27,756 nt of DNA, taken from Phycisphaerales bacterium UBA7812. Lineage in GTDB: Bacteria > Planctomycetota > Phycisphaerae > Phycisphaerales > UBA1924. Position numbers and translations under genes: made by a program. The DNA is taken from NCBI GenBank assembly GCA_002480345.1, contig DLBY01000061.1, positions 1 to 27,756 of the forward strand, given 5' to 3'. Of the stretch, positions 15,581 through 24,090 are shown one piece after another. A model generated the notes under the pieces. It made no database searches. It saw nothing but the letters and a program-made list of their open reading frames with translations, and was not told where the DNA came from. Each line of letters starts with the position of its first letter. Positions within the stretch are counted from its first letter, which is position 1.

Positions 15581-16855
15581 TCAGACGCCCGCGTTCGCCG
15601 CCACACCCGCGCCGAGTTCCCGGCAGACCGCCCGCAACGCATCGAGTGCCGCATCGATATGGTCCGGTGTGTTGAACGCCCCGAGCGAGAGCCGCATTGC
15701 GCCCCCGCTTTCGCGCGTCCCGAAAGCGCCGTGCGCCCGTGGCGCGCAGTGAATGCCGGCGCGCCCGAGAATGCCGAACTCCGCTTCGAGCACCGCCGCG
15801 AGTTCCGCCGCACCGAGACTCTCGTGCACAAGCGAGAATACACCCACTCGCCTGTCGGCCCCCTTGGGCCCCAGCAGCCGCAATCCGGGGAACGCCCGAT
15901 GATCGCCCAACCCCGCGAGCATCCGCTCGATCAGGCTGCGTTCGTGCGCCCACAGCGCGTCAACCCCCTCGGATTCGAGCCACGCGACGCCCGCCGCGAG
16001 CCCCGCGATGCCGATTGTGTTGTGCGAGCCGGGTTCGTAACGGTCGGGCATTGTTTCCGGGTGCACATCCATTTCGCTGACGCTGCCGGTTCCACCCGTG
16101 CGCACGGGGTCGATGATCTCCTCCATCCCGGGCCGCATCAGCAGGCCCCCCGTTCCGAGCGGCCCCATGAGATGCTTGTGTCCCGGAAAAGCCAGCAGAT
16201 CGATGCCCATCGCGTCGCAGTCGATCGGGAGGCGACCGGCCGTCTGCGCGGCATCGACGAGCAGCGGCACGCCCGCGCCCCGCGCGACGCTCGCGATCTC
16301 CTCGATCGGCTGGAGCGTCCCGCTCACATTCGACGCGTGCACCGCGATCACCAATGCCGTGTTCGGCCGGATCGCCGCTCGGACATCGTCCGGATCCACA
16401 AGCCCGGTCTCGGGGTCCCCGTCCACGCAGGTCCACTCGACAGGTGCGCCCACGCTGTCGGATTGCAGCGCGTTCAGCGGTCGGAGGACCGAATTGTGGT
16501 CCATCGCGGTCGCGACGAAATGCACGGGCTCGTCCGAGCCGGATCGTGACCGCTTCACCCGCTCGTGATGCGCGATCCCGTTGATCGCGAGGTTCAGCGC
16601 GTCCGACGCATTGAGTGTGAACACGATGTGATCGGGGCTCGGGCATCCGAGGAGCCGGCCAAGCCTTGCCCGGCAGTCGGCGATGATCCGCCCGCCCTCG
16701 ATCGACTCGCGATAGGTGCCTCGCCCAGGGCTGGCGCCGAGATCATGGGCGTATCGGGTCATCGCCTCGTGGACAGCGGGCGGCTTGGGGAACGATGTCG
16801 CCGCGTTATCGAGATAGATGCGGTTCTTCGCTGGCTGTGGTTCGGTCCATGGCAT
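15581..16855 (-). CDS. Class V aminotransferase, cysteine desulfurase-like
   Basis: 424 residues, PLP-dependent. It starts with the desulfurase-type block IYLDNAATSFPKP. The PLP lysine is Lys227 in FPGHKHLMG. A cysteine at the place of the persulfide-forming residue is seen in AGIHCAPRAHG (Cys370). Thus both catalytic residues of a cysteine desulfurase are present, and the sequence resembles the stand-alone desulfurase-like group more than classical IscS or SufS. It would remove sulfur or selenium from cysteine or selenocysteine in the cytoplasm. No isc or suf genes are close. The gene is last in a four-gene operon, 40 bases after the DUF255 gene. A GTG precedes the ATG at 16855 directly. Another class V activity is possible. 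Confidence 0.86.
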   Translation of the reverse strand: MPWTEPQPAKNRIYLDNAATSFPKPPAVHEAMTRYAHDLGASPGRGTYRESIEGGRIIADCRARLGRLLGCPSPDHIVFTLNASDALNLAINGIAHHERVKRSRSGSDEPVHFVATAMDHNSVLRPLNALQSDSVGAPVEWTCVDGDPETGLVDPDDVRAAIRPNTALVIAVHASNVSGTLQPIEEIASVARGAGVPLLVDAAQTAGRLPIDCDAMGIDLLAFPGHKHLMGPLGTGGLLMRPGMEEIIDPVRTGGTGSVSEMDVHPETMPDRYEPGSHNTIGIAGLAAGVAWLESEGVDALWAHERSLIERMLAGLGDHRAFPGLRLLGPKGADRRVGVFSLVHESLGAAELAAVLEAEFGILGRAGIHCAPRAHGAFGTRESGGAMRLSLGAFNTPDHIDAALDALRAVCRELGAGVAANAGV

Positions 16856-16895
16856 CACTTCGGAGGGTAGGGCCCGCGCCGCGCCCGAAGAGCGA

Positions 16896-19400
16896 TCACT
16901 CGATGCGGATCCCGACGCCCAATCGGATCGTCGCGGGTTTCAGGCACGCCGCGTCGTCGCACGCCTGAAGTGTGATCCCGAGCACGGGTTCGCCCTCGCT
17001 CGCCCCAATGCCGGGCTGCTTCTCCAACGCGACGCGGAGCCGGACCTCGCCGGTGTGAACGCGGAGATCATCGCGCCCCACGATCGCCTCGCCGTAGGGG
17101 TCTCCCTCCGGATACTCCGCATACACCGCGACGCCCTGGCCCGAGATCAGCCCGACCCGCAACGGGACGAGCCCGCGCGCCGCCTCGGCGGACACCGCCG
17201 GATCCGCTGCGAGGATGTGGTACCCTTGCCGGACGCGGATCCCGAGCGTGAATGACGCGGGCTCTCCGTCCCGGACCGTGACGCTCTCTTCGTCGGCGAA
17301 CACCTCCACACACCCGGCGCTGGATGTCGCGCCGGGACGCGTGCCCTCAGGCGTCAGGTCCTCCCCGAACGCAAGGCCGGTCGTGTCGCCTTCGAGGCGG
17401 ATGAACTCGATCACGCCGCGCACGCTGTTCACCGTCGAGACGGGGCGCTCCGCGACCGCGCGGCTCACGCCCGCGAGTTGCGTCCGTGCACGATCCAGCC
17501 AGTTCGGGTTCGCGCCCCCGGTCTTTGCGACGGGGGGCGACGCATCATGCAGACCAATCAGCGCGTTGATCATCACGCTGATCGCCGAGGGGGTCGCACC
17601 GTCGTAGGTCGACCGTGCGCGGACGAACAGATCAGTCCGGCCCGCCGCGGTGTCGGCGTACCACCCCTCGTCGGTCTGGAAGATCGCGTGGGCCCGCTCT
17701 GCAAGCGCGGCCGCTTCATCGAGAAACACGCCGTCGCCGCGCTCCGCATCGTGGAGCGTCACGCAGGCCTCGATCATCCAGGCATAGTCCTCGAGCCCCG
17801 CGAGGGGCCCGAGCCGAGCGGATGCGTTTTCGTGCCCGCCCGCTGCGGACCGGAACGAGCGGTGCAGCGAGCCGTCCCGATCGCGCATGTGCTCAAGCAC
17901 AAAGCGTGCGATCCGCTCCGCGTCGTTGAGGCAGGTTTCGTCATCGAGTGCCCGCGCGGCATCCGCCAGCCCGACGATCGCCATCCCGTTCCACGCCGCG
18001 ATGGACTTGTCATCGAGTCCCGGGGGCTCCCGCGCGTCGATGCGGTGCTCGAGCAGTTGGCTGTTGACGCGTGCCCTTCGGGCGTTGAATTCCTCGAGCG
18101 GAATGCCCGATCTCGCCGCGAGTGCGTCGGGTCGTTCGTCGAGGCGGAGCACCGTCTTCGGGCCGTCGCTCGGGTGGTGGGGATCGGTGAAGTTCCCTCC
18201 CCGATCCAATCCGTAGAGGCTCTTTGCAAATGCCGCGTCATCCGCGTCGAGCAACGAGGTGACCTCGGATTCGACCCAGATGTAGTTCAGTCCCTCACGC
18301 CCGCCGACTTCCGCGTCCTGGGCGCTCAACAGCCGCCAGCCCGCACCCATCATCTCGCGACGGAGATACTCGACCGTCCGCCCCACGATCTCTCGGTAGA
18401 ACGGATCGTCGTACAGCATCGCCGCTCGGCTGTACAGGCTCAGCAGTTGGGCGTTGTCGTACAGCATCTTTTCGAAGTGCGGGACCGTCCAGGTGCCATC
18501 GACGCAGTACCGATGGAACCCGCCCCCCGCCTGGTCGAACAGCCCCCCGACGGCCATCCGATCGAGCGTGTGCCCAAGTGCATGATCGATCGCACCACGC
18601 GTCTCCTCGTCCACGATCGGGCGGGCCTCGAGCAGGAACAGCCCGTAGATGGGCTGCGGAAACTTCGGAGCGCCGCCGAAGCCGCCCTCTGTCCGGTCGT
18701 AGATCTGCAGCAGAGAACGGACCGCGGAGGCAATCTGCGCCCCGCCGAGCGCCGCGGGCGATTGCTCGCTCGCGAGATGGTCGCGCACGGCATCCGCGAG
18801 ATTGCCCGCCTGTTCGATCACCTCGTCCCGTCTCTTGGTCCAGACATCGGACAGCCCGAGCAAGACCTGCGTGAAACTCGGCCGCCCGTGCATGGGCTCC
18901 GCGGGGAAGTAGGTCCCGCACCAAAAGGGCTTCAGGCTCTCCGGCTCGAGGAACACGCTCATAGGCCACCCGCCGGAACCCGTCATCAGCTGCGTCGCGG
19001 CCATGTACAGGTCGTCCACATCGGGGCGTTCCTCGCGGTCCACCTTGATGCAGACGAACCGCTCGTTCATGACCCGCGCCGTCGCCTCATCCTCGAACGA
19101 CTCGCGCTCCATGACATGGCACCAATAGCAGGTGGAGTATCCGATGCTCAGGAAGATCGGGACATCCCGCGCGCGCGCTTCCGCGAACGCCTCGGGCCCC
19201 CAGGGCCTCCAGTCAACGGGATTGTGCGCATGCTGAAGGAGGTACGGGCTGCTCTCATCGATCAGCCTGTTGGTGGGCCGGCTCTCTGGCATCGTTCGGT
19301 CCTGCTGAGTGTTCGCCGGGATCTGGGACTGGGCAGCGACCAGCGTCCCGAGACACACGATCACCGCGTTTACTGTTCGCGCTGTGCACAGGGTTGTCAT
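16896..19400 (-). CDS. Exported DUF255/YyaL thioredoxin-like protein fused to a DsbD-alpha-like domain
   Basis: 834 residues. The N-terminus is hydrophobic and signal-like (MTTLCTARTVNAVIVCLGTL). A thioredoxin-like DUF255 domain follows: NRLIDESSPYLLQHAHNPVDW, then the active-site-like C91-Y-W-C94 in STCYWCHVMERESF. The central part (about 220-700) is the six-hairpin glycosidase-like barrel found in the YyaL / spermatogenesis-associated protein 20 family (FGGAPKFPQP, FEKMLYDNAQLL, WNGMAIVGLADAA). The last 115 residues or so are additional: GYHILAADP and, near the end, QACDDAACLKPA with Cys814 and Cys819. These match the N-terminal alpha domain of the thiol-disulfide transporter DsbD. The start ATG overlaps the stop of the upstream gene (ATGA), indicating translational coupling. 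The enzymatic activity of the family is unknown. Confidence 0.88.
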   Translation of the reverse strand: MTTLCTARTVNAVIVCLGTLVAAQSQIPANTQQDRTMPESRPTNRLIDESSPYLLQHAHNPVDWRPWGPEAFAEARARDVPIFLSIGYSTCYWCHVMERESFEDEATARVMNERFVCIKVDREERPDVDDLYMAATQLMTGSGGWPMSVFLEPESLKPFWCGTYFPAEPMHGRPSFTQVLLGLSDVWTKRRDEVIEQAGNLADAVRDHLASEQSPAALGGAQIASAVRSLLQIYDRTEGGFGGAPKFPQPIYGLFLLEARPIVDEETRGAIDHALGHTLDRMAVGGLFDQAGGGFHRYCVDGTWTVPHFEKMLYDNAQLLSLYSRAAMLYDDPFYREIVGRTVEYLRREMMGAGWRLLSAQDAEVGGREGLNYIWVESEVTSLLDADDAAFAKSLYGLDRGGNFTDPHHPSDGPKTVLRLDERPDALAARSGIPLEEFNARRARVNSQLLEHRIDAREPPGLDDKSIAAWNGMAIVGLADAARALDDETCLNDAERIARFVLEHMRDRDGSLHRSFRSAAGGHENASARLGPLAGLEDYAWMIEACVTLHDAERGDGVFLDEAAALAERAHAIFQTDEGWYADTAAGRTDLFVRARSTYDGATPSAISVMINALIGLHDASPPVAKTGGANPNWLDRARTQLAGVSRAVAERPVSTVNSVRGVIEFIRLEGDTTGLAFGEDLTPEGTRPGATSSAGCVEVFADEESVTVRDGEPASFTLGIRVRQGYHILAADPAVSAEAARGLVPLRVGLISGQGVAVYAEYPEGDPYGEAIVGRDDLRVHTGEVRLRVALEKQPGIGASEGEPVLGITLQACDDAACLKPATIRLGVGIRIE

Positions 19401-20350
19401 CGTCCGCCGATCGAACGGATCAGGATGGTGCGCACGAACCCGTCGGGCGCCTCCGCCCGCGGGGCGCGGCCTGTCGCCGCCGCGATGCTGGACGAGAAGA
19501 CCGCGTCGCGCGGCAATTCGACGCCCACGAGCGAGGCTTCCCCGGGGACGACCCTCACCTCGTCTTCCTCTTCGATTCCGGGCGGGGCGAGGATGTCGCT
19601 TCGTTCTTGCTCGAACGCGTCGGCATAGCCCGACGCCGCCGCGCGCACGCCACTCGGATCGCCCGATTCGAAGGCGAGCGCGATCTCGCGACCGAGTCGA
19701 TCGCGGGCCTCGCCGAGCAGCGCGCGCACGAGGAGCACGCGTTCCGCGGAACCCCGGATCAAGGCGGGCACGCTGGTCCGGAACACCACGCGTCCCAGAC
19801 GGCTCTCGGCGCGCTGCACCACCGAACTCGCGGCCGATCGCACCACGATCATTTCGCGGGCCGCGGCGAACGCGTCCAGACCCGCCGCGATCGGGATCGA
19901 GACCCCCGGATCCGGTCCGGCCTTGAGGACATCGGCAGACGCGGCCCGGAGATAAACGGTGTCGTCCTCGAACAGCTCCTGCCGCAGAAGCGGACGGAGG
20001 GGCGCGCACGCGTCGTCATGGTGGAGTTTCAGGCACGCATCGCGGACATCCTCGACGGGATCTTCCCCGCCGTCTGTCGACCCGAGCACGCCTTCCCGGA
20101 ACAGGGGCATCGCCCATTCCCAGGATTCCATGTACGCGCGGTAGACCGGTGAGCGTCGGGCCGCCTCCCGGACAGCCTGACGGTCGGCGCCCAGCGCCTG
20201 CGGGGCGAGCAGCAGGGTCGTGGCGGACTGCGCGATCTGCAGCGCCACCAGGCCCGCGGGTTCGCGGGTGGTGATGTGATAGGGACTGACCACCGCCTCG
20301 AACGGGCGCACGCTCCGGGTCAACGAGGCGGTGTGGACGCGCTCGGTCAC
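19397..20350 (-). CDS. Protein of unknown function with a two-cysteine CLKLHHDDAC site
   Basis: 317 residues from a GTG at 20350 that overlaps the stop of the upstream lipoprotein gene (GTGA). Its own stop overlaps the start of the DUF255 gene (ATGA). I do not recognise the family. It lacks a signal peptide or transmembrane helix and is rich in Ala, Arg and Glu, mostly helical by eye, with a more beta-like C-terminal 60 residues. The only two cysteines are Cys106 and Cys115, which enclose His110-His111-Asp-Asp: a possible metal or redox site. Its position between an envelope hydrolase and a thioredoxin-like protein suggests a shared pathway. The reading frame is real because of the tight couplings and consistent GC-rich codon use. 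Confidence 0.75.
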   Translation of the reverse strand: MTERVHTASLTRSVRPFEAVVSPYHITTREPAGLVALQIAQSATTLLLAPQALGADRQAVREAARRSPVYRAYMESWEWAMPLFREGVLGSTDGGEDPVEDVRDACLKLHHDDACAPLRPLLRQELFEDDTVYLRAASADVLKAGPDPGVSIPIAAGLDAFAAAREMIVVRSAASSVVQRAESRLGRVVFRTSVPALIRGSAERVLLVRALLGEARDRLGREIALAFESGDPSGVRAAASGYADAFEQERSDILAPPGIEEEDEVRVVPGEASLVGVELPRDAVFSSSIAAATGRAPRAEAPDGFVRTILIRSIGGR

Positions 20351-21711
20351 GGCTGCTCGCCTTCCGCGGGCGAGTCCCGGAGCACCCGGTCGTCCACCCA
20401 GTCCAGGATCTTCGGGGTGTGCAGCCACAGGCTCAGAAAGAGCGTCAGGTGATTCCCCTGGATCGTCCATTTTTCAGGTTCGCCGAGACGCTTCCAGAGC
20501 AGTTCGCTGTTCGCGGTCGGGACCGCTCGGTCTTGAGCGGCCTGCACGATCAGGGTCGGCATGCCGCCCAGCCACGCGCCGGCGTGGAAACCGTCGAGGG
20601 GGGCGTGCCGGAGGTATTCTTCGAACGCGGATTCGAGTGCTCCGTCGGCTGGCAGCGCACCATCTTCAACGCTCTTCCATGCAAATTCAAGGGCATCCAC
20701 GGGCTTGGTGTAGCTGCTCCGGGTGACGACCTCGAGGATGTTGGCGCCCCCGGCGATCACCACCGCGGCGTCGTACCGGGTCGGATCGCGCCGGACCACC
20801 GCGGGCAACGCGAGCGCTCCCCCGCTGCCTCCGAACGCGACTTTGGGGAGTCCTTCTGTGGCGGGCCGGAGCGTGCGCACATGTTCCCACGCGGCCTGCG
20901 CCGCGTATGCGGTCTCGGAGACGCGGTGCATGAGTTCCTTCGCGGCGGCGTGCGCGGTTTCCGGTTCGTCCGGATCGATCTCGATGTCTACCTTCTCAAC
21001 GAATCTGGAGGGCGGCGCGAGCATCCGGATGACATTCCATCCGCGCTGTCGCATCGTCGCGGTGACGACATCGATCACCTGCTCGGGAATACCGAAGAGC
21101 CCCGGGAGCAGCATGACGGTGCCCACGCCGGGGTCGTCCGGGGACGGGTCCCCGTCGCGCCGGTGATCGTAAAAGGCGAACCAGGTCCGCTCGATCCCCA
21201 CGCGAGGCAAATCCCCGGCTTGCTCCTCTTCGATGCGCCCTGAGACGAAGACGAACATCTCGGCGGGATCGGACCGCCCGACCGGCTGGGCCTGGGCGGG
21301 GATGTCCGGATCACGCTCGAAGACGAATGCGCCGTTCCCCTCCATGCGGAATCGGTATCCCTGCTCGCCGGCGCGCCCGTTCGCGAGCGCGGCGACCAAG
21401 TCGGTGTCGTTCCCCCGAGGCAACCGAGCATGCCACGGGCCGTGCCGCCTGGGCTGCCAGGCCTTGAGCGGGCCCTCGACCGGCACGATGACCCCCTTGA
21501 TGGAGTCGTCCTGTCGATCCGCGATCTCGTCTCCCCAGCGTCGGGGCCAGACCGCGACACCGGGTGCGATCTCGTCCCGGCTAGCGCGGGCCTCGGGGTC
21601 GGAAATCGACATCGTTCCCGCGATCGCCCGCCCCGGGGATCCGGGCTCAACCGTGATGCACGCGGAGAGCGTCGACGCTGCGAGCGTCAGAAGAATCGCG
21701 TTGCGTGCCAT
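20347..21711 (-). CDS. Lipoprotein alpha/beta hydrolase
   Basis: 454 residues from the ATG at 21711, which has GGAG seven bases upstream. The N-terminus MARNAILLTLAASTLSAC is a lipoprotein signal with Cys18 as the lipidated residue. A preceding domain of about 180 residues is unfamiliar. The hydrolase fold has GGSGG around Ser296, with Asp394 (AAQDRAVP) and His421 (IQGNHLTLF) completing a plausible catalytic triad; an oxyanion strand VMLLPGLFG lies earlier. It is probably an esterase or peptidase at the outer membrane or periplasmic face; the substrate is unknown. It is the first gene of the four-gene minus-strand operon, and its stop overlaps the next start. The frame is open to 21780, but that start has no ribosome binding site. 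Confidence 0.85.
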   Translation of the reverse strand: MARNAILLTLAASTLSACITVEPGSPGRAIAGTMSISDPEARASRDEIAPGVAVWPRRWGDEIADRQDDSIKGVIVPVEGPLKAWQPRRHGPWHARLPRGNDTDLVAALANGRAGEQGYRFRMEGNGAFVFERDPDIPAQAQPVGRSDPAEMFVFVSGRIEEEQAGDLPRVGIERTWFAFYDHRRDGDPSPDDPGVGTVMLLPGLFGIPEQVIDVVTATMRQRGWNVIRMLAPPSRFVEKVDIEIDPDEPETAHAAAKELMHRVSETAYAAQAAWEHVRTLRPATEGLPKVAFGGSGGALALPAVVRRDPTRYDAAVVIAGGANILEVVTRSSYTKPVDALEFAWKSVEDGALPADGALESAFEEYLRHAPLDGFHAGAWLGGMPTLIVQAAQDRAVPTANSELLWKRLGEPEKWTIQGNHLTLFLSLWLHTPKILDWVDDRVLRDSPAEGEQP

Positions 21712-21930
21712 TCTGGGGCTCCGGGTCACGAGCGGGCCTTTCTTCACGGGATCTCCAGCGATCCGTTTCCTCATCTTCATCGGTTCGAAGCGTCGGCACT
21801 CGCCGATTCTGCCGTTCCGACCCCGTTGTGGTGCCGAATGAGGCGAGGGGAGGGCGAGCCGGTGTCCCTGATCCTTGTGGCAACCCTATTCTCGTTGCGC
21901 TTCTCTTTGGGTGGGATCCCGGAATCGCCG

Positions 21931-22983
21931 ATGACGAGCCCCATGAGCAATGTCGAGGACACACCGTCGCACGCCGCCCCGTCTCGCGGGCTGATCGCCC
22001 GGGCGTTGCTGGGCGGTGCGCTCATGGGTCTCGCGAACCTCGTTCCGGGTATCAGCGGCGGCACGATGCTCGTCGCCTCGGGGGTGTATACCAAGTTCAT
22101 CGACGCGATCAGCGACGCGACGCGTCTCCGATTGAGCAAGACCACCATCCTGATTCTCGGGTCGATCGTCGGCGCCGCGGCGGTCGCGATCGGCGGGCTC
22201 GCGGGTGTGATCGCCTTCGGGCTCGCGGAGTTCCGATGGGGGATGTACAGCCTGTTCATCGGGCTCACGCTCGGAGGTGTGCCGGTCATGCTGCGGATGG
22301 CGCGCCCGCTCGGGGTGTCCTCGTGGATCGGGTGCGCGGTCGGGCTCGCGGCGATGGTCGTCCTCGCGATCGCCCAGAACAACCAGCCGGCAGGCGGAGC
22401 GAGTGCCTCGAATCCCGTCATGCTCGCGCTCGCGGGTGCCGCGGGGGCGAGCGCGATGATCCTGCCGGGCGTTTCGGGCGCGTATCTGCTGCTCATCCTG
22501 GGGCAGTACGAGACAATCATCAGTGCGATCAAGGACAGCGTGAAAGCCGCGTCTGGGGGGGATCTCTCCGGTGCCTTCGCGCAGGCGGGCACCCTCGTCC
22601 CGGTTGGGGTCGGCGTCGTGCTCGGCGTCGTGGTGATCGGCAACCTGCTCCGTTTCGTGCTCCATCGGTACGAGAAAGCGACGCTGGGCGTGCTGCTCGG
22701 CTTGTTGATCGGGGCTCCCGCCGGGCTCTACCCGTTCAAGGAGGGTGTCCCGCCGCGGGTGGGCGAGCTCTTTGAGGGCGAGGTCGTCACGGAGGAGTCG
22801 CTGGCCGAGATCGACCCGAAGGATTGGCCCGAGGTCGCGTTCTCCCCCGACGCGATGCACATCGCAGGGAGCCTGGGGCTGCTTGCCGCGGGGTTCTTCG
22901 CGACACTGGGCGTCGCGAGGCTCGGACGCGGGGAGACCAGAGTGGACTCGGCCTCAGCATCACCCGCGTCTTCATGCGTCTGA
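21931..22983 (+). CDS. DUF368 membrane protein, probable polyprenyl-phosphate translocase
   Basis: 350 residues with about eight or more hydrophobic helices. It carries the two inverted family signatures NLVPGISGGT (36-45) and ILPGVSGAY (177-185), the second followed by LILGQYE. The DUF368 family (PopT) has been linked to recycling of undecaprenyl phosphate across the cytoplasmic membrane, serving peptidoglycan and glycan synthesis. A glycine-rich, alanine-rich core and a charged loop before the last helix (EGEVVTEESLAEIDPKDWP) are also seen. The ATG at 21931 is preferred; 21838 and 21943 are alternatives, and none has a strong ribosome binding site. The 219-base divergent spacer 21712-21930 shows no clear motif. 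The 3' end overlaps lgt by 12 bases, tail to tail. Confidence 0.88.
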   Translation: MTSPMSNVEDTPSHAAPSRGLIARALLGGALMGLANLVPGISGGTMLVASGVYTKFIDAISDATRLRLSKTTILILGSIVGAAAVAIGGLAGVIAFGLAEFRWGMYSLFIGLTLGGVPVMLRMARPLGVSSWIGCAVGLAAMVVLAIAQNNQPAGGASASNPVMLALAGAAGASAMILPGVSGAYLLLILGQYETIISAIKDSVKAASGGDLSGAFAQAGTLVPVGVGVVLGVVVIGNLLRFVLHRYEKATLGVLLGLLIGAPAGLYPFKEGVPPRVGELFEGEVVTEESLAEIDPKDWPEVAFSPDAMHIAGSLGLLAAGFFATLGVARLGRGETRVDSASASPASSCV

Positions 22984-24090
22984 TGATGCGGCATGGCTCG
23001 GGCGAGTCCATCCCATCAGCCGCTCCCCGCCCCTTCGGGCAACCCAGACGAGCAGCCCAACCCCGAACACGACCATCGCGGCGCTGAGCCACTGCCCGCG
23101 GCTCAGGCCGAGCGGACGGGCGGCGTTCAAGACACCGCTCCCCGAGAAGTGGTCATCGGGAAGGCGCCAGAATTCGGTCGCGATCCGCCCCAGCCCGTAC
23201 GAGATGAGGAACCAGGCCCCGATGACACCGGGCCTGCGGGGCTTTCTGGCGATGAACCAGACGACGGCGAGCGTGACCAAGCCCTCTGTAAACGCCTGGT
23301 AGAGTTGCGATGGATGCCGCGCCGAAACGAGCGGCTCGAGGCGTTCCGCGATCGAGGCCGAAACCTCGGCACCCCCGGATTGGAGCTTCGCGAGCGCGCG
23401 CTCGTAGCCGAGCACGAACCACTCGTCCGGAGGATCGCTCGGGAGCGCGTGCTCGAGCACGAGTGACGAGAGCGCCCGCTCCTGCGCGGGGTCGAGGCGC
23501 GGGGCATGGGTCGTGAGATGCTCCTGAGGGAACCGGACGGCCCACCAGGGCGCGGGCTCTCCTGGCGGGGCGACGACGCGACCGAGCAGTTCGCCGTTGA
23601 CGAAGTTTGCGAGGCGCCCGAAGAGGAGCCCGATCGGCGCGACGAGCACGAGCCCATCGAGCACATGGAGCGTCGGGCACGCCCCTCGGATCGTCCCGTC
23701 CTCGTCTTTGAATCCCTTGGAGATCCGCCACGCGGCGAAGATGACGCCCAGCATGCCGCCGTGGCTGGCCATGCCACCCCGGTTGAGCATGATCGCGCCC
23801 CAGAAGGGGAATGAATCGGTGATGGTCCACAGCAGGCTGGGCTGGTAGAGCAGGATGTACCCGAGTCGCCCGCCGACGATGACGCTCACCCCGAGGAGCA
23901 CGACCGCGTCGAGGACCCGATCCGCCGGGACGAGCCAGAGGCCCCGCTTCGCGAGCCTGTGGAGCAGCAGCCCGCCCAGCACGAACCCGGCGAGATAGGA
24001 AAGCGCGTACCACCGCAAGCCGAACGACCCCGCGATCGGGATCGCCATCGGGCTCAGATCGTGCAGCCAGGCGCCGAGCGTTGCGATCAC
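22972..24090 (-). CDS. lgt: Prolipoprotein diacylglyceryl transferase
   Basis: 372 residues, polytopic. It transfers diacylglycerol from phosphatidylglycerol to the lipobox cysteine of prolipoproteins, the first step of lipoprotein maturation. Seen residues are WYALSYL (27-33), the essential His110 in ASHGG, the signature GRLANFVNGE (158-167), RHPSQLY (258-264) and YGLGR with EFWR near the end. The stretch between the signature and RHPSQLY (about 171-257) is roughly 40 residues longer than in E. coli. The start is a GTG that overlaps the tatD-like stop (GTGA). Its presence fits the lipoprotein hydrolase encoded nearby. Confidence 0.95.
   Translation of the reverse strand: MIATLGAWLHDLSPMAIPIAGSFGLRWYALSYLAGFVLGGLLLHRLAKRGLWLVPADRVLDAVVLLGVSVIVGGRLGYILLYQPSLLWTITDSFPFWGAIMLNRGGMASHGGMLGVIFAAWRISKGFKDEDGTIRGACPTLHVLDGLVLVAPIGLLFGRLANFVNGELLGRVVAPPGEPAPWWAVRFPQEHLTTHAPRLDPAQERALSSLVLEHALPSDPPDEWFVLGYERALAKLQSGGAEVSASIAERLEPLVSARHPSQLYQAFTEGLVTLAVVWFIARKPRRPGVIGAWFLISYGLGRIATEFWRLPDDHFSGSGVLNAARPLGLSRGQWLSAAMVVFGVGLLVWVARRGGERLMGWTRPSHAASSDA

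Noticed and set aside
17478..19628. A 716-codon open frame on the plus strand, opposite the DUF255 gene
   Set aside because: It is a high-GC shadow: low-complexity Arg/Pro/Gly-rich translation without domains, opposite a gene with clear motifs. The long antisense frames opposite metH (5411-6901, 7163-8740) are rejected for the same reason.
19401..20009. A 5' extension of the DUF255 frame by about 200 codons
   Set aside because: It overlaps the coupled unknown gene in another frame and its translation is Arg/Gly/Ala-rich shadow sequence; the ATGA junction gives a natural start with a signal sequence.
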